Counted from the first letter of the stretch, positions 22,898 to 34,324 are shown. The stretch: 64,000 bases of DNA from Trichopria drosophilae (GCA_030407085.1 CM059584.1:62883501-62947500), one strand, 5' to 3'. Program-made: numbers and translations. The notes: generated from the letters alone by a model not told the origin.

Positions 22898-24028
22898 GAT
22901 GGTCTTCAAAGCGACTTTTCTCGTTCCAGCGATTGTTTTGAATCAAAATATATTAAATGTATCTACGAAAACCATGTCAGCTCTGCGAAAGAATTACACG
23001 ATTTTGTAAAGGATAGCTTTCTTCATAGAGACTTATTAGGTAATTAATAAGACAATTTGCCCTGGCCAGCCTAAGAATATTATTGTAAATATAATCCCTT
23101 GTGATATATACTCAATCCCGAAAACGATTCCCTTCCCTATGATACCCCAGCGTATCCCTATATATATATGCATAAATTATCTTATTTCTTATCTCTTATA
23201 AAATATGTAGAATTACCTTTACATAGCCCTTTACAGCGCCCGAATATCGTAAAATATTAAAAATTATTTACTTAATTTTATACACGTCAATTTTACAGTT
23301 CGGATGTTTGTCGCTTCCGAATTACGACGCTAAAACTCATCCAGCTGAAAATCTTGTAATTGTAAAACAGAATCTTTACGTAATTAATGCAAAATAATCC
23401 CTTTGCAATGGTGTAGTTCCACAAGGCTTACAAATAACCAAGACTTACATAATCCTTCGTAAAGTAATTATGGTATTTCTTGTTATAGTATTTAGCGTTT
23501 AGTTCTATTACGTGCTATTTCAACTGCACGATAGATTGAAAAAGTGGCACTGTAGTACTTCGTCGTGAAGCTAACAACGGAATTCAGGAAATCCAGAATG
23601 TTCTTTCTGAATCGACATTATAGACCCTTTAAATATGAAAAAAATAGATTTCTGAGGAATCACGCAATATCATTAGATATAAAGTGAGAAAATTATGTTA
23701 CTTCAAGAAGAAGGAAATGCAACTTGGGTTTACCAAAGTAAAAGTTTTAGGTAAGGATGTGTATTAGATTGTATATGTTTAGCATCGTTATTTTACGGGT
23801 ACAACGTACAAGGAAATAATGCGTTACTACCAAAGCGGCAAACACTTTCTGTTTTTTTCATACTTATTAAATAAAAATAAATTTGGCATATATTACATTC
23901 CCAAATTGAGAATTAATTTGGTATTTACAAAACTATAAATTTGTAGCTAAATATAATGTAAATACAGTTGTTAATTGTTCAATCAAAATTCAAAATATTG
24001 AATGCCACACTTCTTGTTTTTATTGCAG
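22898..24028 (+). other. intron-like sequence upstream of DESI2 exon
   Basis: AT-rich, no coding signal. It ends in a strong acceptor with a pyrimidine tract (CTTCTTGTTTTTATTGCAG) at 24010-24028. The first DESI2 exon, which would encode the initiating Met and an NVYDM-type end, was not found in the window. Confidence 0.55.
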
Positions 24029-24101
24029 TACTGGATAAATGAATATACTACTACAGTCGGTTTGGGAGTGTTTCATTCTGGAGTGGAAATATATGGCACA
24101 G
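24029..24101 (+). CDS. DESI2: DESI2-like PPPDE isopeptidase, internal exon 2
   Basis: A 73-nt exon between TTTTTATTGCAG and GTGAGTAC. It encodes [20 protein letters not shown] and then IYGT plus one base of the next codon. This matches the segment of DESI2/PPPDE1 proteins that carries the catalytic His ([10 protein letters not shown]). The family forms a papain-like Cys/His peptidase that removes ubiquitin or SUMO; the catalytic Cys (in an NCNHF motif) lies in a later exon not seen here. Exon phase (starts 0, ends 1) and length fit the vertebrate gene structure as I remember it. This is the clearest host gene piece in the window. Confidence 0.85.
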
Positions 24102-25451
24102 GTGAGTACACAATTTGACAAATATCTTACTACCACGCAAAACATGTAGAGGAATTATATATTTGTCTAAAACTGTTATTGATGTACGCCATTTTTCTAC
24201 GCTCGCCATGTTTACAAATAGGAGAATGAGTATTTCCTACTTATCCTCATAAGTTATAGCCATAATTTACCATATTATACGCCATGTATCGCTTGTTTAC
24301 ATACTACGTTGATGTTTCGTTATGTATTAAAATGTTCGCGCAATGCTTCTAATTCGGAATAACACGTTGGTATCGATAGTGTGAAAGCGCATTAAAGCTC
24401 CCCACTTTACATACGCATATGTATCTCACCCCATCAAACTCAACGGACGGGAGATTAGTCGAAAATCACCGTAAATCCAGGCAGATCGATGTTTTCTTCT
24501 TTTTTTCATGCATATTCAAAACGGCCGCGTTTTTTCGGGTATTTCGGCGTAAATTCGATTAAATCTTTACCGCGAAAGCATATGTGTAAATGTTCTAAAT
24601 CTACGAACCACAAAGTATTTCGTTTCGCGAAGATGTACACGGAAAGGAAAAATAGAAAGTGTTCGAACGCATTTCGAGTATCTTTCTTACAGCTTCAGAT
24701 TTACTAAATTCTTTACTTGCACCTTTTACCTCACGATTTTGCAACCTTTTTCGTTCTTCACCCATCCAGAAACAGTCGATGTTATACGATGTGTTTTTTT
24801 TTTTATCTAATTTAATATAATTTTTAATTGTGAAGAACAAATATTTTTATATTTTTGCGCTATTTTCTAACAAAAACATTTAAAACACCGGAGAGCGTGT
24901 TGTTTTTTCTTGAACCCTGTCTGAAAGTCCTCTATTTGGCGAAATTAAAGAAAGTTTTCGGGTTAGATACGACGATTTAACGACTGTGATATCTTGTTTA
25001 ACATAAACAAAGAAGCGTGTGTACATGTTTATCTTTGATTTCCTCATGGAATAATTAAGTAATTAACTTTTCTGATAGTTTCAAAATCAATACATTAATT
25101 AATAACTATAATAGAGGGTATAATCGGTCACCATAAAAAATTGTTTAAAAAATTGTTTAAAAGTTCTTTAATAATTGTTTAAAAAATTGAACTTTTTGGG
25201 CTGTATTATTTTTAGACATCTTCAAAAATGTTAAAACCGGGAGAGTTATGTGCGAAATTAAATTGTAATACTCTCAGAGAAAGTGTTTATTATTGATTTT
25301 ATTCAGTTGCTCATGCAGCTGCATTTCTCATTTACGAGTATTTGAGAGATGTATATCAATGCTAGGCAAAAAGCCTTCAAAAAGTTTAAACTCAGGCTGT
25401 TCTTATGAGCACAAGGAGAGTCAAAAGGTTTTCGGAAAAATATCATGCTGT
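24102..25451 (+). other. intron-like AT-rich sequence
   Basis: Starts with a consensus donor GTGAGTAC. No following DESI2 exon (expected to encode FAYGGHP...) could be found here or further downstream. No repeat boundary was recognised before the SINE at 25452. Confidence 0.5.
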
Positions 25452-25815
25452 ATTTTTTTTTTTTTATTTATTAATTAACGGGCGGAATCGCCGTTTTTAC
25501 TCAATTGTTTTTTACCGTATTATTTACTATGATTTTGCGAGAGCTGCAGATCGCCTTAGAAAGATGGCGCCATACTTCACATTTGTGTATGAAATGTAGG
25601 ACTGCAGAAACCTACACCAAGTACAGCGGCGGTCATGAGTCGATTTCCGCCAGATAAACCATACTTTCGAAACGTAAACACAAACAACGTGACTCGTCTT
25701 ACCAACAGCGAGCTGCTGCTTGGAAACGAAATCGAAAAATTGTTCACCAGACGGGGATCGAACTCACGACCTACGACTTCGTAGTCCAGTGCGTTAACCG
25801 CCTGAGCCACGAAGC
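25452..25815 (-). mobile_element. second SINE family, tRNA-headed
   Basis: On the minus strand the head reads TTCGTGGCTCAGGCGG (A-box-like), then TTAACGCACTGGACTACGAA, then GTGAGTTCGATCCCCGTC (B box), as in a tRNA. About 290 bp of unrelated body follow, ending in an A/T-rich tail (AATAAATAAAAAAAAAAA) near 25452-25470. It differs from the 480-bp SINE family at 16207, 22406 and 61001. A clear target duplication was not seen. It lies in the same orientation as the adjacent RT relic. Confidence 0.6.
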
Positions 25816-25889
25816 TCTATTAATAATTATGTCAACTACAAGGATCAGCTAAACTATAATTTTTTGTATTGTGAATTCGACGTAAAACG

Positions 25890-26660
25890 TAAATATCTAC
25901 CAGATCAGTCCTTACGAGCCCAGCCTGTGTCAATGAAACCATTTTCTTTCCTTACAACAAGTATGTTCAATCTCTTGGATGAAAGATATTCTATTTGTGA
26001 AACTTCTCCTATTAAACTACTAAAGGTATTCAAAACGATCTCATCTTGACTTTTCTGGTAGGCTAACAATACATCGTCAACATACCGTTCATAAGGTCAA
26101 AGTGTAAATTATCCAATATAATTTTTTCTATCAATTCCATAACCAAATTGGAAACAACAGGGGATAGGGGAGAACCCCAATGGTACAACGTAGACTCTGT
26201 AATATTGGTTGTGAAAAGAACACATTGAGTTTTCTATAACTAATTTTAGATCCTTTTTAAATTCTGCTTTAGCAATCATGGTCTTTTCACTCGTTACTTC
26301 CTATTTGTTGCATATCATAATCAATAACTAACATAACAATTGAAATGTTAGTAAATAAAGAAATGACATCTAACGACATTCATTTGTGGTTTCCAGGAAT
26401 TTTAATTGATTTAAGTTTATTTCTGCAATGACAACTATCTGTAATGTATGCAGGTGTTTTACCTACGATGTTTTGTAGATTGTTAGTAAAAAAGGACTCA
26501 CCAGATTATAGGTTGGAGAATTATTTGTTGACACTATCAATCTTAATGTATTGTTATGTTTGTGGATTTTTGGTAGAATGTACGTTTATATTGGCGAGTA
26601 CATTTTTCACTCATTATAATAATATGTTTACTCTGTCCAGTGTTTGTTATGCAGATCTGG
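25890..26660 (-). pseudogene. Penelope-like reverse transcriptase relic
   Basis: Minus-strand pieces in order: RLIVSTNNSPTYNLVSPFLT-type, NNLQNIVGKTPAYITDSCHC, VISLFTNI, GSPLSPVVSNLVMELIEK and RYVDDVLLAY. The SLFTNIP, GSP(L/I)SPV and YVDD motifs in this order are those of Penelope-like or related RTs with short fingers. Frames change several times and stops are frequent. The thumb, and any GIY-YIG endonuclease, are missing. Confidence 0.7.
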
Positions 26661-26679
26661 CTCAAGCTAGCTAACCATT

Positions 26680-27550
26680 GGGGCTTAGAACTCATCACGG
26701 CTCAAATATAAAAAATATTTGTTTTTCAAATTTAAAAACAATGTTAATTTCCAAGCTTTTTGCGCACGGTATAGCTACAGACCAAAAAATCTGAAAAAAA
26801 TCACATGATCTACTATTATTATCATAAATCATTTCTGCACTGTGTCGTTAGCGAATTCGAAAAAGGTGGATGTACGACCGACCCTTATAACCATGTCTGC
26901 ATTGGCCGTGCATATAGACCAGATTTCTTTGGGGTGGGGTTAACATTCGCTGCATTAGCTAGTGGGCTCTAGCGTAGCATTAGGCTTGTATTCGACAGTA
27001 GTGTAGACATTTGCTAACATTTATTGAAGGGAAGAGCCATACCATTCGCTTCCTCAAATAGACCATTCCCACACCATACAAGGTCTTCTATAGAATACAA
27101 TAGAATACAAGGTCTTATATCTTGGCCTCACGTTGGAAGTTTACCATTTTAATGTGATGTATAAATCAGTGCGTTATAATACGAACGCCTTATAGCCAAA
27201 CCCATTAGACCAACATTGACAAGTATCCAATGACAGCGATATGTAATCGAAACAAGGTGAGTTTGTAAGCTACGCAGGTTCTGAAAGGCTCTGATCCGTT
27301 TTATACCGTCCAATGGTAAGGCAGGTCGTCCGCGGTTTGTAAATGTTGGTGGTGGTGAAGGTTAATAGCATTGCTAACCGTTGCTTTGTAGGTGTAGGAT
27401 TTACTGTGCCGTTTGGTATCGCGCTCGTTGTTTATTCTGAAGCATAACCCTTGCAATAGGGTGAAGTGAAAAACCCGAGATTCGACGCATCCAGTTTTAA
27501 TAGTGCGGAAAAGTTGCTATAAGCAAATACGAGTAAAACGCAACAAAAAA
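26680..27550. other. no gene recognised
   Basis: Mixed-composition DNA between the RT relic and the long-TIR element. A short direct duplication (ATAGAATACAA) occurs near 27090-27110. No coding signal. Confidence 0.4.
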
Positions 27551-27773
27551 ATAAATTCAGATAATATCTTCAGATCGCGCAAAGCTCCTGAAGATTGAAG
27601 AAAAAAGGTATCAAATTAATTTTTTCGATATTTGTAGAACAGCATTGCTATTGTTATACGTATATTTAAATATAATAAACGAATGGGGAAAAATGTCTGA
27701 CGCATGAGAAAAATATTTGGCAAAGGATACCAGCCCCTACGAGGAGTGGGTGGGGGAGACGTAGGGTCAACTT
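27551..27773. repeat. left terminal inverted repeat
   Basis: 223 bp. It contains the near-palindrome GATCGCGCAAAGCTCCTGAAG close to the outer end and GGAGTGGGTGGGGGAGACGT at the inner end. Pairs with 30976-31200. Confidence 0.85.
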
Positions 27774-27839
27774 TATAAAAAAGTGCATTTTTTTTATTGT
27801 TTTAGAATGTCGTTATTTTTTGTATATTTTATTATATAC

Positions 27840-27842
<3 letters not shown>

Positions 27843-27904
<62 letters not shown>
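27843..27904. repeat. (TA)n microsatellite
   Basis: About 31 uninterrupted TA dinucleotides just inside the left TIR of the 27551-31200 element. The open frame across it is an artefact of the repeat. Confidence 0.95.
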
Positions 27905-27910
<6 letters not shown>

Positions 27911-28097
27911 TTTTGTATAATCGCTCAAATTACACTGATAAGGATGGGAGCACTTCCGACGAAATGCTTATTATAATGATAAATACTAACTTTTTCGTAC
28001 TTTTTTTGCAGCTGTTGGCTGAGTTTAAATTAATAAACCGGCTCAGAATATTTTTGAATATACCCTTTATACCCTTTTGATCGCCGGGGGTTCAATT

Positions 28098-28241
28098 CCG
28101 CAAGGCGGTAGCTTAGCTTCCAACGTCGCGATTCCACCTGACGGCTATAAACATAGTTGCGGCACCCCGGAACACTGGAGCTACATTTACAGCCACCAGG
28201 TGGAGTCGCGACGCTTGGAGCTTCAAGCTATCACCTCGCGG
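28098..28241 (+). other. long imperfect stem-loop
   Basis: The 5' arm 28098-28140 pairs with the 3' arm 28197-28241. Matching words are CCGC.AGG.G.TAGCTT, then GTCGCGAYTCCACCTG, leaving a 56-nt loop. It is GC-rich in an AT-rich setting and lies between the left TIR and the transposase-like gene. It could be an embedded small foldback element, a structured RNA, or a transposase-binding hairpin. A GGTTCAATTCC word just upstream (28090-28099) resembles a pol III B box but no tRNA fold is evident. Confidence 0.6.
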
Positions 28242-28599
28242 CTCCCATTAAAAAAATGGATTTCCATTTATGCATAAGAAATTCTATTGCCCACCTCTAA
28301 TATTTGCCAACGCACAAATGTTTTATGCGGATCTTTTTTGCCAATCCGAAAAACACCGTAGTGTAGATTTTTTCCACGCAACGTAAGGTCATCATTCCCG
28401 TATAAAGAAGGGTTGTCTTCCCGTGCTTTGAGCTTAGCCTTAAATTTGTGTATATTTTAAAATCTTACGCTCGCGACTACTAGGTGTCAAAGATTTTATT
28501 GCTCGAATCCTTTCGGATTCAGAGCAGAAATTATGGTACCTATGATTACCAGGAAGGACTTGCCTGCCAACTTATGCAGATGTGATTCGATGTTGCTAG

Positions 28600-30770
28600 C
28601 ATCATTTGGCGGTAATGGGTTTCCTCGCGAAAACCAAAGCTGCTGTTGCGGAAAAAGTTGTTGAACAAATTGAGAGCTTGTATTCGAAAACATCAATTCC
28701 GACTGTTACTCAAACAAGAGCTTTATAAACCATAACTTCTTAATATTACAAGTATTACAACATTCGTAAGTCATATAATAGAGACAAAGACAAGCCTCAT
28801 AAGACAGAATCTTATAACCAGTTTATCCATGACGCTCAAAACAATCTCTTTGATATTTCTGCGTGTAAAATGCAAGACGACCCTTTCATGCACTTGAGGA
28901 AGATCTCTTGAAGTCTGCCTTTGCTCAGAACCCATTCAGATTAAATGTACCTACCCCAAAGAAAGACGGATTCCGAAAATTGAACAAAAGTTTCTTTTCG
29001 ACCAAAGAAATAATCGAAAGGGAAAGATTCACAATGTTGACATAAAGGAAACAGAGAGGAGGTTCATGAATAGAGATCAGCAAAGAGAGCAGTATGAAAT
29101 TTTGATGGATAGATCCCGATCTGTTGTAAGTGACGTTGATATTTCCTTGCCTAAGGACGGACCTGAAACAAACAAAACAAGTATTAAAGTCTCAAGTTTA
29201 TTCAGTACTGGTACCTACCCTGAACTTAACCTGCCATCCACTTCACAAATGAGGCTTAAACTGTCTGCTACTGCTCTGGCAAGTGATAGATTTGGTGTGT
29301 CAGATAGGGCTACTGCAGCTTTTGTGTCAAGTGTCTTGCAGGATATTGGTCTGATTTCAGAGAAGGGTAGGTCATTGGGTGTTGACCGAAGTAAAATAAG
29401 GCGCGAGAAGAACAAAATTCGGACGGAATTAGTCGAGGACAAAAATGCAGATGCAATTGAGGGTTGTATTTTGATGGGAGAAATGACAAAACTCTTGTTG
29501 TTGAAGAAGTCGGTCATAACCATTACCACCGAATACTAACGGAGGAACACATTACACTTGTTCAACAGCCAAGCTCTTTTTACATACTTCACTTGGTCCC
29601 AAAGTCAGGAAGCTGGAAAGACATGGGCGAGGGAATTGTTTCCCATCTCCAAGAAAAATTGATTGATACGTCGACACTAAAGGTTATTGGAGGAGATGGT
29701 ACTGTTATTAATACTGGCTGCAATCGGGACCCATGCGAAATATTGAACTCCTGCTTGGAAGATCATTGCAGGGGAGCGTTTGCTTTTTCATTTCAATGAG
29801 TTGCCTCTTCGGCACTTGTTTGATTTTTTAGATGGTAAGAGTATGTGACCTCAAACGTATTCTGGCCCTCTGGGTAAGCTCATCCAAAATTTCGAAAAAA
29901 TGTCGATGGTCGAGTATGACAGGATTGAGTGCTTGCTGTCCAAAATTAATGTTTTAGATCTCAGCAAAGATCAAAAGTACTTACTGCAGATTTCCCGTGC
30001 AGTTGGTGACGGCTTTTGCCCTACCGAACTGGCTCTTCGAGACCCAGGACCAATGAGTCTTGCTAGGTGGTTGACAACTGCAAACAGAATTTTAAGATTA
30101 TATATCTCCACAAAAGAACTATCATCTGCTTTAATTCATTTAGTTATTTTTATTCAGCAAGTATACTCACCGCTTTGGTTTGCTATAAAATCACAACCCT
30201 TCATTATTGATGGTCCGAAGCATCTCTTCCAATTCAACCAAAGTTCCAGGTATTTACCAAACGATGTCAGAGACGTTATTGACAAAGTTATTCAAACTAA
30301 TGGATATTTCGCACATCTCGAGTATATCTTGTTGACAATGGCATTTGATGAGGATGGACCGACTCGAGAGCTAGTGTTGAGACGTATTTTAAAATCAAGA
30401 GAGAATTCATCCAAAGGGAAATCAATTCGAACGTTTATTGCGCCAAAATTGAAGTTCGATGCCATGTCTTATTATGACATGTTTGACTGGTAAATTGAAA
30501 AAATAACATTCCCGTCTCTTCTGGAAGACGTTCCATTCCCAGATATTGCCCAAGCAATCAAAGACCATGTGATCCCTGATGTGGACCTTATCAAGTTTCT
30601 TTGTCACGCTCAAAGCGTCGATCGATGTGTGAAGCTGGTGACTGAGTCAGCAGGAAAAATTTGTGGATTTTCGAACCAAGAAGGCTACATAAAATCTACT
30701 CTGCTCTCTCGTAGTCAAATGCCTTCTTTTGACACAAAGCCACAGTTTCCCATTGATGGGACTGGTAGAC
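28600..30770 (+). pseudogene. transposase-like gene of unassigned arthropod TE family, decayed
   Basis: Pieces in order: TKAAVAEKVVEQIESLYSKT and SIPTVTQTRAL (about 28630-28730), LFDISACK (about 28845), then KFLFDQRNNRKGKIHNVD with an open frame to 29539. After a frameshift come VIGGDGTVINTG (about 29690), FNELPLRHLFDFLDGK and SGPLGKL, then DLSKDQKYLLQISRAVGDG, SLARWLTTANRILRLYIS and DEDGPTRELVLRRILKSRE. The end has AQSVDRCVKLVTESAGKICG and SRSQMPSFDTKPQF. I know this motif series from many uncharacterised, multi-copy insect and mite proteins but not under an accepted superfamily name. The DGT.(V/I)NTG Asp could be catalytic. Defects: stops at 29846-29848 and 30491-30493 and frameshifts near 28740-28930, 29480 and 29790. 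A DNA-transposon role is inferred from the flanking TIRs. Confidence 0.7.
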
Positions 30771-30975
30771 ATTATTTAACACCTTACATTGTGCCTAAAT
30801 TGGCAATGGCTGGTTGGTTGGGTAGGGGGTGGGTGGAAATCGAATTGTTAAGTCAGTCTGTATCATTATAATAAGTATTTCATTAAAAGTGCACCCGTCC
30901 TTCACTCATGTAAGAGCCGATAACCCCCCCCCCCCGCTCCCCGAAATAGTTCTGAAATGGATATTCAGTGTAATC

Positions 30976-31200
30976 AAGTTTACCCTACGTCTCCCCCACC
31001 CACTCCCCATAGGGGCTGGTATCCTTTACCAAATATTTTTCTCATGCGTCAGACATTTTCCCCCCCTCGCTTATTATATTTAAATATACGTATAACAATA
31101 GCAATGCTGTTCTACAAAAATCGAAAAAAAATTAATTTCATACCTTTTTTCTTTAATCTTCAGGCGCTTTGCGCGATCTGAAGATATTATCCGTATTTAT
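30976..31200. repeat. right terminal inverted repeat
   Basis: Inverted copy of 27551-27773. Near its outer end it has AGGCGCTTTGCGCGATCTGA, which retains the palindromic GCGC..AGCGC better than the left end. A 12-base C run lies just before it at 30924-30935. Confidence 0.85.
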
Positions 31201-31209
31201 TTTGAAATA

Positions 31210-32230
31210 ATTGCAAGATTTAGATTTTCATATGGATAGTGCTGTGCCTTAAGTAGAGTTTCTCGTTGCTTATATTTTGTTATCAAAATTGGTACGATTT
31301 CTCCACGCACACCGTTTCGTTTGACAGCCGAGGATGGCAAAGCGCAGATTTTCAAGTGATGTTTTTACAGTCTAAATATTTATGAGTAGTGGGTATCCAT
31401 ACAACTCCCATGTTTGAAAACTGTAATTGATATATATTTATCCTTTTCAATGTAACGTAGGAATTGGATTCATCTCTTGAACAATCCGAAAATTTTTGTC
31501 ATTAGTAGCTCTGGATTTTATCTAAAAAAATCATAACCGTTTCCTGTTCATTTTTAAAAAAAATACTGGATAGAAGTTCTGAATAAATAGTTATAGTTTT
31601 CAATGAAATATTATATACAATGTAAAAAATTGTTTATCCATTGTTTATTTAACAATTTAATTTTAAATAATTTTTTTAACTATCAAAAACACGATAAAAC
31701 AATCATAAAAAAATGTTGTCGTACACTGTTCGCTTATGTAACAAGTGCGTTTGCGCCCAAAAGCTGCATCTCACGCCATCTTTGGGCGACCAATAGTGCA
31801 GTGCACGTGCTCTACTACGAATTTCAATCGATTGTTCCTCAAACCTTTGACGGGTTTCTGGAAGACAAGCCTCATTTCCGGTAATTGCGGTTCCCATCGC
31901 ATGCACGCCGCTGTGCATGGAGAATTGTATTTTGGATTGTTCGATATCCAATCTGAAATTACGCGATCTAACTGGGAATTTCACTCTGTAAAACGCCTTT
32001 TTACAATTTGGTTCGAGATTTAAATAAATTACGTCTCGGTTAACGCCGCAAACCATTGCCGCAAGCCGCGCACATTGCTTTGTTCCAATTACGCCTTTGT
32101 GCTCGGTTTATTGCTCACATTGGATTATATGAATTGTGTGTTTTCAGTCTTTGAGAAACAAGTGAACAAAGCTAAATAAAGTTGATTGAACATTTTACTC
32201 AAGACTCAGATCTTATGTGGACCACGCACC
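31210..32230. other. no gene recognised
   Basis: A GC-richer patch at about 31740-32060 contains open frames on both strands without family motifs, and AATAAA-type words with a LTR-like tail near 32100-32220. It could be part of an old retroelement, but no hallmark is visible. Confidence 0.35.
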
Positions 32231-32232
32231 CG

Positions 32233-33948
32233 CCCTTAAGGCGCACACGTACCTGAGAAAATCATAAAGCGCATACGGGGTATCTGTAACCCCAGCGTAT
32301 AAAATGATCTGTGTAACATGCAGTATTTAGAATTTCGTTGTGAACAAATTATTGCGTGTTTTTTATAATGTTATTGACAAGTTGTAATGGTTAGACTGAC
32401 CGAAAATTAATTTCCTCGATCAGGAAAAAATCGGTAGTACAAAAGTATAGAAAAAGTGACTTTTTCGGAGTAAACAATTATAACTTTGTTAATTTTTAAT
32501 CTTTTAAGCTCAAATTTGAACTGGATACTCTTGAATAGTGTACTTTGAAGTAAAAAATGATGCTGTGATACCAGCTTTCAAAAACAGTATTTATTTTGCA
32601 ATGTGAAATTAGTCATTTTTGACAGAAATGAAAATTAATAAAAATGCTTTAAAATCTTTCAAAACACTTGTATTTTATTTTATTTTACATTTATCGTATA
32701 TAAAAATGAAGTTTGAGTGAAATATTGTAATGCCAATGAGTACAAAACATACACGAAAATGTTAATCGGTGCCGAAGCAGTCTGGGTACGTGAAAATGCG
32801 GTGGTCGAAGCAGACTGGCCGCTCGCAAACTGCGCAGACTTCTTTAGTTTTAGAATCTTTTCGTCGATCGCAAAAGGCGCACCGCAGACGTTTATTTAAT
32901 TTTGGTCGCTGCGTCGTTTGAGGTTCTTTTTTTAAGATTTCTTGTATACCTAATCTAATAGGCTCTTGCAAGGATGTATTGGAGTACCTCTGTGTAAGAT
33001 ACGGGAATAATAAATGATTGTATAATTCCCCCAAGAATTGAAATGCTGTAACTCTCTTCTGTCCTTCCTTCATTTTGGTGCAGTTCAGCATAATCCTCGC
33101 ATTTACAGCAGCTTGATCCAGCATCCCGAAGAAAATGCGCATTGGCCACCGGAGCGTCCTTCGCGAAACGGTGTATGAATGGCACAGCTGATCGAAGCAA
33201 TCCGATCCGCCTTTAGTCTCATTATAATGTAATATTATTTCTGGTTTATTGTCGGTTATATTTTCTGTGTGAATGTACGAGGATGCAAGCAAAACAAGCT
33301 TATGTTTTTTAGGAATGTGACTGACTAAAGTTATGTTTGTTGTAAAGCAGAAGTTTGATGCTGGCGGATTTTTGTATGCACTTTTCATGACATCCGGGAT
33401 TTCCCGTTTGTTCTCACTGATGGTTCCGGTCATCGTGAGATTGAATTCGGGTTTCAACATTTTTGTTTCGAACGATTCTTCTGATACGTTGTCAGATTCT
33501 ATATTTGAAAATTCCTCCTCCTGGGAAACTTCGTTTTCAGTGTCAAAAAGAACACCAAGAAATGGACGCAAACGAAGGTTATATGCCATCTACAAATATT
33601 GGCAATATCACAAAGCATCACAGGATTTTTTTTTAATTAATATCGTGGAGATCTGAACATTACCTTTTGTTTTTTTAGAACCTCACACAAAAAGACGAAT
33701 ACAAAATAACAATTTTCTGCTCCGTATTATGTGTGACGCATACAGGGGCTCGATGTACCATAGATTTTCAACGTCCGACTTCTACGTCAGCCTCGACACG
33801 ACTGAAGGCTTCGGGAATGCTTACCAACCTTTCTAATGCTTAATAGTGAGCTTCAATAAAGCACATGGGCATTTCTCTTCGAAGCTTAAGCGCTGCAGCG
33901 CTTTAAAAAAAAGTTGGGGATCCCGATCCCCCGTGTGCGCCTTAAGGG
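32233..33948 (-). mobile_element. piggyBac element, internally deleted
   Basis: Inverted tips: CCCTTAAGGCGCACACG at 32233-32249 and CGTGTGCGCCTTAAGGG at 33932-33948. TTAA follows the right tip (33949-33952) but not the left, where CCCG precedes. TTAA is also present inside both tips (32236-32239 and 33942-33945), so the true ends could be GGCGCACACG with those TTAAs as the target duplication. A subterminal palindrome GGGGATCCCGATCCCC lies near 33916-33931. The element is about 1.7 kb, shorter than autonomous piggyBacs (about 2.4 kb), and encodes only the later part of the transposase. Confidence 0.8.
32762..33589 (-). pseudogene. piggyBac transposase, internally truncated (275 codons)
   Basis: Open frame from ATG 33589 to a stop ending at 32762. 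Residues 1-45 are acidic, like piggyBac N termini. The frame then jumps to GTISENKREIPDVMKSAY, SHIPKKHKLVLLASS, KPEIILHYNETKGGSDCFDQ and RTLRWPMRIFFGMLDQAAVN. The C terminus is a Cys-rich zinc-binding domain (CAFCDR, CAVCERPVCFDHR). The third catalytic Asp (TKGG.D) is present, but the segment with the first two (upstream of GTI..NKREIP) is deleted, so it cannot catalyse transposition. An acceptor-like TTTGTAG precedes the ATG, so an upstream exon may have existed. Normal length is near 550-600 residues. Confidence 0.85.
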
Positions 33949-34324
33949 TTAAGGATTGCAAGTGATAAAAAGCTTTAGTCTTTAAAGAAACATACAGTTG
34001 AAACCTTATTATAACCTACAAAAAAAATCCACAACAGGGTTTTGTTCAGTTTTCTATAAATTAATTTTCGAAATTCCCTTCATTAAAAACCATAAACTTA
34101 TATTCACAACTTCTATCCGGTATTATTTTTTTAAACGTGAATAGGAAATAGTGATGATTTTTTAAAATAAAAATTTCAAAAATTTCTAATTATTTATAAC
34201 TCGATAAATTTGGTATTGTAATTAAAGAAAAAGTATTTGGTTCACCGTTTTATACCGTCAAGAGTTACTAAAATTTTACGATTTTTCCAAAGATGGCTGA
34301 TCCGTCTCACATGGAATTGCTCAT

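Larger units (their letters stand above)
27551..31200 (+). mobile_element. DNA transposon with about 224-bp TIRs and unassigned transposase-like gene
   Basis: The left end (27551-27773) and right end (30976-31200) are inverted copies differing by few substitutions and small indels. Shared words include GATAATATCTTCAGATCGCG, AGAACAGCATTGCTATTG and AATGTCTGACGCATGAGAAA. They enclose a TA microsatellite, a 144-nt hairpin and a decayed gene (about 28600-30770, +) with conserved motifs of a widespread repetitive arthropod family. TIR plus internal gene is the layout of a cut-and-paste transposon. Flanking target duplications are not clear. Confidence 0.75.

Noticed and set aside
23284..23390. Possible exon after a TTTTACAG acceptor
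   Set aside because: A short frame can be read, but composition is AT-rich, no donor fits and no family is recognisable.
25750..25815. Functional tRNA gene on the minus strand
   Set aside because: A and B boxes are present but the acceptor stem does not pair and a SINE body with an A-rich tail follows, so it is a SINE head.
27820..28080. 86-codon frame rich in Ile/Tyr
   Set aside because: It is a reading of the TA microsatellite plus adjacent sequence.
31703..32056. Overlapping frames on both strands
   Set aside because: No motif on either strand. Long frames on both strands at once suggest base composition or a decayed repeat.
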